A stretch of DNA of 64,000 nucleotides from Streptomyces sp. NRRL B-24484. GTDB lineage: Bacteria; Actinomycetota; Actinomycetes; Streptomycetales; Streptomycetaceae. The first letter of the stretch is position 1. Each line of letters begins with the position of its first letter. This document shows, piece by piece, positions 1 through 8,604 of this stretch. The notes under the pieces were generated by a model. It did no database searches. It saw nothing but the letters and a program-made list of their open reading frames with translations, and was not told the DNA's origin. The position numbers and the translations under genes are program-made. The stretch covers positions 113,497 through 177,496 of the forward strand of contig NZ_JOAI01000020.1 in NCBI RefSeq assembly GCF_000717715.1, read 5' to 3'.

Positions 1-2
1 TC

Positions 3-791
3 TACCGCGACGCGCGGGGCTTCCCGGTGCCCGCCGCCGAGGTCGAGGAGCGCGACGGCGCGTACTTCTGGGAGGGCGAGCCGGTCAAGCGCGAGGCCGG
101 CAAGATGGGCAAGTCCCTGAAGAACGCCGTCGCCCCCGACGAGATCGCCGACGAGTACGGTGCGGACACCCTGCGCCTGTACGAGATGTCGATGGGCCCG
201 CTGGACGTGTCCCGCCCGTGGGACACCCGCGCGGTCGTCGGGTCGTACCGCTTCCTGCAGCGGCTGTGGCGCAACGTCGTCTCCGAGACCACCGGCGAAC
301 TGGTCGTCACGGAGGAGGAGGCCGACGAGGCCACCCTGCGCGCCCTGCACAAGGCGATCGACGGCATCCGTGGGGACATGGCCGGCCTGCGCTTCAACAC
401 GGCCGTGGCCAAGGCGATCGAGCTGAACAACTTCCTGGTCAAGCGGGGCTCCACCCCGCGCAGCGTGGCCGAGCAGATCGTGCTGATGGTCGCCCCGCTG
501 GCGCCGCACATCGCCGAGGAGCTGTGGCAGCGCCTGGGCCACCGCGAGTCGCTGGCCTTCGCCGACTACCCGGTCGCCGACCCGGCCTACGTCGTCGACG
601 AGACCGTCACCTGCGTCGTCCAGATCAAGGGCAAGGTCAAGGCCCGCCTGGAGGTCGCACCGAGCATCAGCGACGCCGAGCTGGAGGCGCTGGCGCTGGC
701 CGACCCGGCCGTGGTGGCCGCGCTGGGCGACGCCCAGGTGCGCAAGGTCATCGCGCGTGCGCCGAAGCTGGTGAACATCGTCACCGGCTGA
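3..791 (+). CDS. leuS: Leucyl-tRNA synthetase, C-terminal part (5' end outside window)
   Basis: This is the 3' part of a class I leucyl-tRNA synthetase, which charges tRNA-Leu in the cytoplasm. The frame is open from the window edge. The KMSKS signature appears as KMGKS, encoded at about 102-116, and is followed by LKNAVAPDEIADEYGADTLR, the usual continuation in LeuRS. After it come the anticodon-binding helical domain (PLDVSRPWDTRAVVG onward) and the small C-terminal domain with VVQIKGKVKARL, the typical LeuRS ending. The stop is TGA at 789-791, followed at once by a strong hairpin terminator. The catalytic HIGH region lies outside the window. The identification is firm; the start cannot be placed. 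Confidence 0.95.
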   Translation, partial: YRDARGFPVPAAEVEERDGAYFWEGEPVKREAGKMGKSLKNAVAPDEIADEYGADTLRLYEMSMGPLDVSRPWDTRAVVGSYRFLQRLWRNVVSETTGELVVTEEEADEATLRALHKAIDGIRGDMAGLRFNTAVAKAIELNNFLVKRGSTPRSVAEQIVLMVAPLAPHIAEELWQRLGHRESLAFADYPVADPAYVVDETVTCVVQIKGKVKARLEVAPSISDAELEALALADPAVVAALGDAQVRKVIARAPKLVNIVTG

Positions 792-808
792 CGCCGACCG
801 ACCGCTCC

Positions 809-842
809 CGGGCCGGGCACCCCACCAGGGGTGCCCGGCCCG
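809..842 (+). terminator. Hairpin terminator of leuS
   Basis: A perfect 15-bp GC-rich stem (809-823 with 828-842) closes on the 4-nt loop ACCA, 17 bp after the leuS stop. There is no long T-run, as is usual for Streptomyces terminators. Confidence 0.85.
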
Positions 843-899
843 AGCGTTTCCCGGCGGGCCCGCGGGGGCGGTGGTCGTCGGGACGCGGATCGGGATGCC

Positions 900-1110
900 A
901 GTTGTTACGCGCACAGGGATGCCCGTAGGCAAGCGTGAAGGCACGTATGGAGGCACGTATGGAGGGATGCGTGGATCGACGTATGGATGCACGTAGACAT
1001 GGATGTCCGGACGGATGCGTGCATCGGCGCGTGCCGGGATGCACGGAGGCACGCCTGTAGGGATGCGGGTCGGGATGCATGCAGGGATGCGGGTCGGGAT
1101 GCATGCAGGG
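900..1110. repeat. GGATGC-rich repeat region with a 24-bp tandem duplication
   Basis: The 395-bp gap between leuS and the WYL regulator gene holds no convincing gene. It is full of short GGATGC and GCACG words and ends in two perfect 24-bp copies at 1060-1083 and 1084-1107. Each copy contains the palindrome GCATGC. The frames that stay open here do so only because the repeat period is a multiple of three. Confidence 0.7.
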
Positions 1111-1186
1111 ACCGGGGTGGCGGCTTCGATCGGGCTCGGTGACCGCAGGCAGACGGCGCGGGGTGTGTACCGGGTGCGCCTACGGC

Positions 1187-2155
1187 TCATTCCCCGGCAG
1201 TCGGCGGGACAGCTCCCTGCAGGCGGTCGGCCAGGGCGGCGATGTGCGCCACCAGCTCCGGCGGCTCGTGGACGGTGAACCGGTACCCCAGCAGGGCGAG
1301 GTGGACTGCCAGCCCGTCCAGTGAGTTGGAGCCCGCGCGCAGGGTGCAGTTCCGTTCGTCGATCGGCTCGACCATCGCGGACGTCGGCGTGGTCTTGGTG
1401 ACGACCTCCTCGGCCGGCGCGTGGACCGTGCAGCGGGCCTGGTAGCGGTACTGACCGACGGCGACCTCCCAGGAGGTCCATCGGCGGATGTCCTGTTCCG
1501 GGGGCTCCCGCGGGACGAACCGCGGCCCGTGCGGCGGGCGCAGCGTGATCCGGTCGACACGGAAGTTCCGCCAGTCGGCCCGGGTCGTGTCCCAGGCCGC
1601 CAGGTACCAGCGGGTGCCGGAGTGCACCAGCCGGTGCGGTTCGGCGTCTCGGTGGCTCTCGCCGCCGTCGTGCGTGCGGTAGTCGAAGCGCAGCCGCTCG
1701 TGCGCCCGGCAGGCGGCGGCGATCGCGGTGAGCACCTCTGCCTGCACCACCGGCCCGTACCCCGGCATGGCCACTGTTGCGTCGGCCAGTGCGTCCACCC
1801 GGTGCCGCAGCCTGGAGGGCATGACCTGCTGCAGTTTCGCCAGGGCCCGCACCGAGGACTCCTCGATGCCGGAGACCGTGCCGCCCGCTGCCGTCCGCAG
1901 CCCCACGGCGACCGCAACGGCCTCGTCGTCGTCCAGGAGTAGCGGCGGCATCTCCGCCCCCGCACCGAGCCGGTAGCCGCCCGCGGTGCCCGGCGTCGAG
2001 TCGACGGGGTAGCCCAGTCCCCGCAGCTTGTCGACGTCGCGTCGTACCGTTCGCACGTCGACACCGAGCCGGTCGGCCAGGTCCGCCCCCGACCAGTCGC
2101 GGCGGACCTGGAGCAGGGACAGCAGACGCAACAGGCGGGCGGAGGTCTCCAGCAT
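1187..2155 (-). CDS. HTH/WYL-domain transcriptional regulator
   Basis: The product has about 322 residues. It begins with a winged helix-turn-helix of the DeoR/HTH-11 type (LETSARLLRLLSLLQ, then DLADRLGVDVRTVRRDVDKL) at about residues 3-60. A WYL ligand-sensing domain follows, including GTRWYLAAWD, and then a C-terminal WCX-like extension. In this family the N-terminal part binds DNA and the WYL part senses a small molecule or nucleic acid; the target here is unknown. I chose ATG at 2155 because the HTH begins directly after it; the frame stays open further upstream to 2212 with no family-like sequence. A weak AGGA lies upstream of the ATG. The gene stands alone. Confidence 0.85.
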   Translation of the reverse strand: MLETSARLLRLLSLLQVRRDWSGADLADRLGVDVRTVRRDVDKLRGLGYPVDSTPGTAGGYRLGAGAEMPPLLLDDDEAVAVAVGLRTAAGGTVSGIEESSVRALAKLQQVMPSRLRHRVDALADATVAMPGYGPVVQAEVLTAIAAACRAHERLRFDYRTHDGGESHRDAEPHRLVHSGTRWYLAAWDTTRADWRNFRVDRITLRPPHGPRFVPREPPEQDIRRWTSWEVAVGQYRYQARCTVHAPAEEVVTKTTPTSAMVEPIDERNCTLRAGSNSLDGLAVHLALLGYRFTVHEPPELVAHIAALADRLQGAVPPTAGE

Positions 2156-2391
2156 GCCGCCATCCTGGCAGCCGATGAGGACAGCTGTGGTCCTCGACGG
2201 GACATCCGCCACCGGGAACGGCCCCGGAACACCCCGGAGCCGGCCCCTGAGCTCTCCCTGATCTCTCCGGCGGCCTCGGCCTCCAGGGTCCGGCCTGACC
2301 CCTTTGGCGGCTACCGTGGATAGTCCAGGGCGGCCGCGCGGGCCGCGTCCGGCGAGCGGGCTCGGTGGGCACCGCGGAAGGTGGGGTAGGG

Positions 2392-3210
2392 ATGGACGCG
2401 ATCGGCGTGGTGATCGCCCTGGTGATGCTGTTCCTGGTGACCGCCGGAGTCATGGCGGTCGTCGGCACGGTCAAGGCTGCCAAGGCCGTCGCTGCCAAGG
2501 TGGAGAAGCACGAGGCCAACGCCCGGCGTGCGGTGGAGAACGCGGCCCTGAGGGCGAAGACCTTCACCAAGCCCGGCTCCCAGGGGCAACTCGCCGCCGT
2601 CCGTCTGTCGCTCCGCACCTCCCTCGACGCGACCCGGCAGGTGCTGGAGTCCGGCCTCACCGAGGACAGCCAGCTCGCCGACTCCCTCCAGCTGCTCAAC
2701 CGGCTCGAAGCCCACGCTGCTGAGCTCGACCGAGAGATGCGCATTCTCGAGCGCGAGCCCGACAGCGCCCGGCTGGCCGTGAAGCTGCCCGAGCTGCGCG
2801 AACGCGCCGGCCGGATCACCCACTCCGCTGAGACCATGCGCTGGGCGGCACAGGACCGGATGCGCCGCTTCGCCGACGACGACCTGGCCCGGCTCGGCCG
2901 TGAGTGCGAGAACGAAGCGGGGGCGCTGCGGCACTGGGACCGGGTGGACGGTGCCGGTGGTGCGAGTGGCGGCGACGAGGCCGGCACAGGCGTTCCAGGT
3001 ACAGGGGGATCGGCCGGTCGTGGCACCGGTACCCAGTCGGACGGTGCGTCCGCAGCGGCCGGCGGGACGGCGGCCGCCCGGTCCGAGGAGACCCAGCGCA
3101 AGGGCCTCACCGCCGGGAACCGCCTGCGGGCCGAGGACGTGCTCGGACTGGGCGAGCCCCTCAACCGGCTCGCCGACCGGCTGCGCAAGCCGAACACCGG
3201 TGGGGCGTAA
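2392..3210 (+). CDS. Membrane-anchored hypothetical protein
   Basis: I do not recognise the family. The product has about 272 residues and opens with one hydrophobic segment (residues about 3-24, IGVVIALVMLFLVTAGVMAV). A charged, Lys/Ala/Glu-rich helical region likely to form coiled coil follows to about residue 175 (KVEKHEANARRAVENAALRAKTF). After that come a Gly/Ser/Ala-rich linker and a short conserved-looking tail (ADRLRKPN). It is probably a cytoplasmic helical bundle held at the membrane. ATG 2392 was preferred over GTG 2365 because the transmembrane segment starts right after it. It is followed at 123 bp by the degV gene on the same strand. Confidence 0.7.
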   Translation: MDAIGVVIALVMLFLVTAGVMAVVGTVKAAKAVAAKVEKHEANARRAVENAALRAKTFTKPGSQGQLAAVRLSLRTSLDATRQVLESGLTEDSQLADSLQLLNRLEAHAAELDREMRILEREPDSARLAVKLPELRERAGRITHSAETMRWAAQDRMRRFADDDLARLGRECENEAGALRHWDRVDGAGGASGGDEAGTGVPGTGGSAGRGTGTQSDGASAAAGGTAAARSEETQRKGLTAGNRLRAEDVLGLGEPLNRLADRLRKPNTGGA

Positions 3211-3332
3211 GGCTTCTGCCCGTCCGGGCCGGCCCGTCCCGCTCGTCCACGGCCGGCCCGGTCCCACTGCGCGGCAGTGCTGTCGGTGGCTTGCGCTGTC
3301 ATCTGCGCCGGTCGCGGAGTAACCTCCGGCTC

Positions 3333-4178
3333 ATGCCCGGCCACCTCGCCCTCGTCACCGATTCCACGGCCTACCTGCCTCAGGACGTCGTCGACCGCCA
3401 TCGGATCGAGGTGGTCCCGCTCTCCGTCGTGGTGGGCGACGAGGTCCTCACCGAAGGTGTTGAGATCTCGCCCAAGGACGTCGCCGAGGCGCTGCGTGCC
3501 AAGCGCAGGGTCACCACCTCCCGTCCCAATCCGGAGACCTTCGCCTCCGCGTACCGGGCTGCCGCCGAAGCGGGCGCCACAGGTGTCGTCTCTGTCCACA
3601 TCTCCTCCGAACTCTCGGGTACGTACGAGGCCGCCAAGCTCGCCGCGGCCGGGGCGGACATCCCGGTCGAGGTGGTCGACAGCCGATTGGTCGGCATGGC
3701 CCTGGGGCACTGTGTGCTGACGGCCGCACAGGCCGCCGAAGCGGGTCTCGGGCCGGTGGAGGCCGCCGCCGAAGCCGTCCGGCGGTCCTCATTGACCAGC
3801 GGTTTCTTCTACGTCGACACGCTCGAGCACCTGCGTCGCGGCGGCCGTATCGGCGCGGCCCGAGCACTGCTCGGCTCGGCCCTCGCGGTGAAGCCGCTGC
3901 TGCACCTCTCCGGCGGCCGGATCGAACCGCTGGAGAAGGTGCGAACGGCATCACGGGCGATCGCCCGGCTGGAGGAGATCGCCGTGGAACGCGCCGGCGA
4001 CGCCGAGGTCGACATCGCCGTTCACCACCTCGCGGCCGAGGACCGTGCGGAGCCACTCGCGGAGCGGCTCCGGGAACGGGTGCCCGGCCTGCGCGACCTC
4101 TACGTGGGTGAGGTCGGCGCCGTCATCGGTGCCCACGTCGGACCAGGCCTGCTGGCCGTTGTGGTGTCGCCCCGCTGA
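3333..4178 (+). CDS. DegV family protein
   Basis: The product has 281 residues, the usual DegV length. It starts with LALVTDSTAYLP, the N-terminal lipid-carboxylate binding motif, and carries SSELSGTYEAA and FYVDTLEHLRRGGRIG, which line the fatty-acid pocket in this family. DegV proteins such as FakB bind a fatty acid and present it to a FakA kinase; no kinase gene is nearby, so the partner here is unknown. The ATG at 3333 puts the motif at residues 5-16. It sits upstream of comEA as in many streptomycetes. Confidence 0.9.
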   Translation: MPGHLALVTDSTAYLPQDVVDRHRIEVVPLSVVVGDEVLTEGVEISPKDVAEALRAKRRVTTSRPNPETFASAYRAAAEAGATGVVSVHISSELSGTYEAAKLAAAGADIPVEVVDSRLVGMALGHCVLTAAQAAEAGLGPVEAAAEAVRRSSLTSGFFYVDTLEHLRRGGRIGAARALLGSALAVKPLLHLSGGRIEPLEKVRTASRAIARLEEIAVERAGDAEVDIAVHHLAAEDRAEPLAERLRERVPGLRDLYVGEVGAVIGAHVGPGLLAVVVSPR

Positions 4179-4391
4179 CGGCACGGCAGCTGCGACTCGA
4201 AGGGGGACGGCCCTCGCTGCCGTTCCCTTTCCCTTGACCCAACTGCCTGTGCCGTCCCCGCTGCCGCCCTGGCCGCGGTGAGGCACTGCTGGTTCGCGGT
4301 TCCGCTTCGCAGCGGTTCCGATCCGGCTGACGAACGGGGCAAGCCGGCAGGTTCCCGGCCTCCTCCTTTTCATCCTTGTGAGGGAAGGGAG

Positions 4392-4417
4392 TTATCCACA
4401 CCCCCGAGTTGTCCACA
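4392..4417 (+). promoter_or_regulatory. Two DnaA boxes upstream of comEA
   Basis: TTATCCACA (4392-4400) matches the classical DnaA box exactly, and TTGTCCACA (4409-4417) is the form preferred in Streptomyces. They lie in the same orientation, 17 bp apart, 52-77 bp upstream of the chosen comEA start. DnaA binding is inferred from the match only. Confidence 0.65.
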
Positions 4418-4468
4418 GGCCTGCGGCGAGTGTGCACGGGTGAGCCTGCGCGTTCGTACCGTCCTCGC

Positions 4469-5626
4469 ATGAAGCACACCACCCGCGGCGCAGCACGGCG
4501 CCGAGAGACGACCGAGACCGTTCGGCGGCGACTGGCCGCACTGTTCTCCGCGGCCCTGCGCACGGGCCCGTCACGTGCACCGGCCGGCACACCCGACGGA
4601 GCCCTCAGGGACACCCAAGGATCCCCGGCCGGTGTCGGCGCAGACACCACTTCCTCGGGACGGCCGACCGCGACGGCAACAGCGGCCACTGCGGTGGCAC
4701 CCGGTGCGGCGAGTGCCGCGAGCGCTGCGAACACCGGGGCGGTGCCCGATGCTGCGGCATCAGGCAGCAGGGACGATCGGCTCCCGAACGGACGCCGGTT
4801 CACCGCCGGGAGGTTCCGCTCCGACGCCCCGCCGGGCCCGGGACGCTCACCCCGCCGTCGAGCAGCGCGCGACGGACCGTCCGTCACCGCTCCAAGTGCA
4901 GGGCTGCCGCCACCGGAGACCTCCTCGCCCTTCGGTGCTGCGGCCGACTCAGCCTCCGTCCCGCCCGACCTCCCGAAGTCTCCCTCGGCCCGGCGGCTCG
5001 CCTTCTCCCTGCCGGCCGGCCTGGTCCTGGACCGACGGGCCGCGTTGGGCCTGGCGGCACTGCTCCTGCTGGCCGTCGGCTACGCCGTCCAGCACTTCTG
5101 GCTGAGCCGTCCCGAGCCGGTCGCTGTCCCCACGGTCAGTGGGACGTCTGCAACCGTCACAGGAGGCTCGCCCACCTCCACCGGGACCGGCACGACGGCC
5201 CCGCACGGCGCGCCGGCACCCACGGTGGTGGTGGACGTGGCCGGCAAGGTCGAGCACCCGGGCCTGCGCACCCTGCCGACGGGCTCCCGCGTCGCCGACG
5301 CCCTGCGGGCCGCCGGGGGAGCTCTCGCCGGCACCGAAACCGACTCCCTCAACCTCGCCCGGGTCCTCAGCGACGGCGAGCAGATCCTGGTCGGCGCACC
5401 GGCCGGCCAGGGTGCGCCCGGCGTCACCGCCGGCGGCCTGGTCAGCCTCAACCGGGCGACCGCCGAGCAACTCGACACCCTGCCCGGAGTCGGTCCGACG
5501 CTCGCCCAACGGATCCTGCAGTACCGAATGACGCACGGCCCGTTCCGCTCGGTCGACCAGCTCCGCCAAGTGCCCGGCATCGGCCAGCGCAAGTTCGACG
5601 ACATCAAGGGCCTGCTGACGCTCTGA
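4469..5626 (+). CDS. comEA: ComEA family DNA-binding competence protein
   Basis: ComEA binds double-stranded DNA at the outer face of the membrane during uptake. The 385-residue product has a long low-complexity N-terminal region (about 1-180, rich in Ala, Pro, Thr and Gly). One transmembrane helix follows (LGLAALLLLAVGYAVQHFWL, about 193-212). An SLBB domain comes next (VVVDVAGKVEHPGLRTLPTGSRV), and the protein ends in a helix-hairpin-helix pair (LNRATAEQLDTLPGVGPTLAQRI and RQVPGIGQRKFDDI). The start chosen is ATG 4469, as the frame upstream runs into the DnaA boxes. comEC follows after 134 bp, so the pair is probably co-expressed. Confidence 0.9.
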   Translation: MKHTTRGAARRRETTETVRRRLAALFSAALRTGPSRAPAGTPDGALRDTQGSPAGVGADTTSSGRPTATATAATAVAPGAASAASAANTGAVPDAAASGSRDDRLPNGRRFTAGRFRSDAPPGPGRSPRRRAARDGPSVTAPSAGLPPPETSSPFGAAADSASVPPDLPKSPSARRLAFSLPAGLVLDRRAALGLAALLLLAVGYAVQHFWLSRPEPVAVPTVSGTSATVTGGSPTSTGTGTTAPHGAPAPTVVVDVAGKVEHPGLRTLPTGSRVADALRAAGGALAGTETDSLNLARVLSDGEQILVGAPAGQGAPGVTAGGLVSLNRATAEQLDTLPGVGPTLAQRILQYRMTHGPFRSVDQLRQVPGIGQRKFDDIKGLLTL

Positions 5627-5747
5627 CACCGGCCCCCGCGAAGCGCGGAGGGATCGGAGAACCTCACCGACGCGCCGGCTCGGCCGACCGCACCGCGCCC
5701 TCGCGTCGCTCATCCCTCCACCGATCACCGATACGCCCCGCACCGAA

Positions 5748-5753
5748 AGGAGG
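5748..5753 (+). promoter_or_regulatory. Strong ribosome binding site deciding the comEC start
   Basis: AGGAGG is a perfect match to the 16S tail. No ATG, GTG or TTG in the comEC frame follows at a workable distance; ATC is 7 nt downstream. ACG triplets at 5755 and 5758 are too close. Confidence 0.7.
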
Positions 5754-5760
5754 AACGACG

Positions 5761-8520
5761 ATCGCCGCCACCCTCGCTCCAGCGGTCGACCCGTCGACCT
5801 GGGCGGGCACCAGGTCCGCCGGTACCCGAGACCCGGTCGGGCCGAGCCGACGGCCGACGGACCTACGACTGTTCCTGCCCGCACTCACTGCCTGGGCGGC
5901 GACCTCCGCCGTGCTCGCAGTGGCTCCGAGCCACCACCCGGCGCTCGTCGTCGCAGCAGCGTTCGCCGCCGGAGCAGCCCTACTCCTGCTCCGGCGGCGA
6001 GCAGCCGGCGGCACCCGTCGGACCGCGCCGATGACCGCCGCCGTCCTGATGTCGGCAGCAGCAGCCACACTGACCACCGTCCTGCACACCGCGGACCTCC
6101 ACCGCGGCCCGATCCCCGACGTCGTCCGACCGCACCTCACCGCGCAGGCCACCGACCCGCACACGTCGGCGGCCCCACTGCACGACGCAGCCCCGTCGAG
6201 CGCCGCGGACCTGTCGAACGGAAAGGCCGCGCTTGGCACGGAAGCCGCACCGACGGCCACCACCGCGTCGGCGGGCCCGGGCCCGCCGAACTCCCCTGCG
6301 CCACCGGATCCCAACACCGAAGACCACGACGTCGAGACGACCGCCCCTGTCGAGTTGTCGGTGGACCTCATCGTCGCCGGCGACCCGACGGCACGAACCG
6401 GGCGGATCCACGGCACCACGCCGGGGCAGGCCGTGCTGACCTTCGACGCGGTGGTGGAGCGCGTGCGGTTCCCCGCCGAGCCCGACCGCTCCGCCGTCAC
6501 CGTGCACACGCCGGTCACGGTGCTTGTCCGGGCCAAGGACATCGCCGCCTGGCGCGGACTCGTCCCCTCGACCAAGGTGTCGGCCGACGTCCGGGCGACC
6601 GCCCCCGGCGAGCGCGACCACGACTCGGCGGCCCGGCTCGTGGCCCTGGGACCGCCGCAGCTGCTGACCCCGCCCGGCCGCGAGCAGCAGCTCGCGGCGC
6701 AGCTGCGGACGGGCCTCCGTGAAGCTTCCGACCACCTGTCACCGGACATCCGGGGCCTTCTGCCGGGCCTGGTGGTGGGGGACACCTCGCGCCTCCCCGA
6801 CGACCTGCGCGAGGCCTTTCGCGCAACGGACCTCGGACACCTGACCGCCGTCAGCGGAGGAAATCTGGCGATCCTCCTCACCGTCCTGCTCGGCGCACCA
6901 CGGAAGGAGGACGAAGGCGGCCGCGGCGGCCTGGCCGGCCTGCTCGGCCTGTCCATTCGCACGACTGCCCTCGCCGGCACCGGACTGACCCTCGCCTTTG
7001 TGACTGTCTGCCGCCCCGAACCGAGCGTCCTCAGAGCGGCCGCCACCGGTCTCATCGGCCTGCTCGCCCTTGCCACCGGCCGTCCCCGCCAGGGCGTTCC
7101 GGCGCTCGCCGGTGCGGTCCTGCTCCTGGTGCTCCTCGACCCCTACCTCGCTCGCTCCTACGGCTTCCTGCTCTCCACCCTCGCCACCGCAGGGCTCCTC
7201 ACCCTCGGCCCGCGGTGGACGGAGGCACTGTGTCGCAGAGGCTGGCCGACCACCCTCGCCACGGCCACGGGCGCCACCGCGGCAGCCCAGGCCCTCTGCG
7301 CCCCGGTCACCATCCTGCTCGCCCCTCGGGTCAGCCTGGTGGCCGTCCCCTGCAATCTGCTCGCCGAGGCCGCCGTCGCCCCCGCCACCCTGCTCGGCTT
7401 CGCGGCGCTCGCAGTGGCACCGTTCTCCCCCGGAGCCGCCCGTCTGCTCGTGGACCTTGCAGCCGTTCCCACCGGATGGCTGGCAGAGGTGGCCCGACAC
7501 GGTGCCGCCGTCCCCGGCGCGCTGTTGGACTGGCCCGACGGTCTGGCTGGTGTACTGCTGCTTGCCGCCACCACGGTGGCCCTGTGCTGGGGCCTGCCCC
7601 CGCTGCTGGCAGCGCACCGTGGTGCACCTCGCAGGGTCCGGGCCGCCCTGACCGCCTGCGTCGTTCTGGCCCTCACTGCCGTCCTGCTGCGACCGCCCAC
7701 CGTCACCCGGATCGCCACCGGCTGGCCGCCTGCCGGATGGCACCTCGTCCTGTGCGACGTCGGCCAGGGCGACATGGCCGTGCTCCCGCTCACCGCCGAC
7801 ACCGCCGTGGTCGTGGACACCGGGCCCGACCCGTCGGCCGCCGACGCCTGTCTGCGCGAACTCGGCATCACTCGGATCCCGTTACTGATCCTCACCCACT
7901 TCCACGCCGACCATGTCGAGGGCCTGCCCGGCGTGCTGCGCGGGCGCACGGTCGGGGCGCTCCAAGTCACCCTGCTGGGCACGCCACCCGGCGAACAGGC
8001 CCGGGTCCTGCGATGGGCGTCGGCCGCAGCCGTCCCCGTACTGCAGGCGTACCGCGGTGAGCACCGCACCGCAGGCCCGCACCTGGCCTGGGACGTCCTG
8101 TGGCCCGACGACACCCTCGGACCGGCCACCCCCGGGGCCAACAACGCCAGCGTCGCACTCCTCGCCACCGTCGGGCAGCCCGGGGACCAACTCCGGCTCG
8201 CCCTGCTCGGCGACCTCGAACCACCGGCCCAGGCCGCACTCCTGCAGCGCGGACCGCCCGGCCAGGTCGACGTCCTCAAAGTGGCCCATCACGGCTCGGC
8301 CAACCAGGACTGGGACCTCACCGGTGCACTGCACCCGACGCTGGCACTGATCTCATGCGGCCACGACAACCCGTACGGGCACCCGGCACCGCGCACCGTC
8401 GACCGGCTGGCCGCACTCGGTGCCACCGTGCTGCGCACCGACCGCGTCGGGGACGTGGCAGTCCTCGGCGGCCACCGGCACCTGCAGGTTGCCACCCACC
8501 ACCACAGCCAACGGAGTTGA
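5761..8520 (+). CDS. comEC: ComEC/Rec2 DNA-uptake channel protein, probable ATC start
   Basis: This is the membrane channel through which single-stranded DNA would enter the cell. It has an N-terminal ComEC_N domain, a central multi-helix competence domain (DLGHLTAVSGGNLAILL, then about ten hydrophobic segments) and a C-terminal metallo-beta-lactamase domain with FHADHVEG and KVAHHGS. The first ordinary start in frame is GTG 5911, but the family-typical DLRLFLPALTAWA lies upstream of it. AGGAGG at 5748-5753 stands 7 nt before ATC 5761, which gives 919 residues; a product from GTG 5911 would have 869. Codon 7882-7884 is TTA, the rare bldA-read leucine codon. Identification is firm; the start is inferred. 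Confidence 0.9.
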   Translation: MAATLAPAVDPSTWAGTRSAGTRDPVGPSRRPTDLRLFLPALTAWAATSAVLAVAPSHHPALVVAAAFAAGAALLLLRRRAAGGTRRTAPMTAAVLMSAAAATLTTVLHTADLHRGPIPDVVRPHLTAQATDPHTSAAPLHDAAPSSAADLSNGKAALGTEAAPTATTASAGPGPPNSPAPPDPNTEDHDVETTAPVELSVDLIVAGDPTARTGRIHGTTPGQAVLTFDAVVERVRFPAEPDRSAVTVHTPVTVLVRAKDIAAWRGLVPSTKVSADVRATAPGERDHDSAARLVALGPPQLLTPPGREQQLAAQLRTGLREASDHLSPDIRGLLPGLVVGDTSRLPDDLREAFRATDLGHLTAVSGGNLAILLTVLLGAPRKEDEGGRGGLAGLLGLSIRTTALAGTGLTLAFVTVCRPEPSVLRAAATGLIGLLALATGRPRQGVPALAGAVLLLVLLDPYLARSYGFLLSTLATAGLLTLGPRWTEALCRRGWPTTLATATGATAAAQALCAPVTILLAPRVSLVAVPCNLLAEAAVAPATLLGFAALAVAPFSPGAARLLVDLAAVPTGWLAEVARHGAAVPGALLDWPDGLAGVLLLAATTVALCWGLPPLLAAHRGAPRRVRAALTACVVLALTAVLLRPPTVTRIATGWPPAGWHLVLCDVGQGDMAVLPLTADTAVVVDTGPDPSAADACLRELGITRIPLLILTHFHADHVEGLPGVLRGRTVGALQVTLLGTPPGEQARVLRWASAAAVPVLQAYRGEHRTAGPHLAWDVLWPDDTLGPATPGANNASVALLATVGQPGDQLRLALLGDLEPPAQAALLQRGPPGQVDVLKVAHHGSANQDWDLTGALHPTLALISCGHDNPYGHPAPRTVDRLAALGATVLRTDRVGDVAVLGGHRHLQVATHHHSQRS

Positions 8521-8604
8521 ACCACCGTGACCAAGTGCTCCGCAGGCACGGACGCGCTGCGCATGCCGGTGTCGGGCGGCGCCGACGTGCTCAGGCCCCA
8601 GCGT

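Noticed and set aside
4392-4417. A chromosomal replication origin
   Set aside because: Only two DnaA boxes are present and dnaA, dnaN and the usual clusters of boxes are absent; regulation of comEA is more likely.
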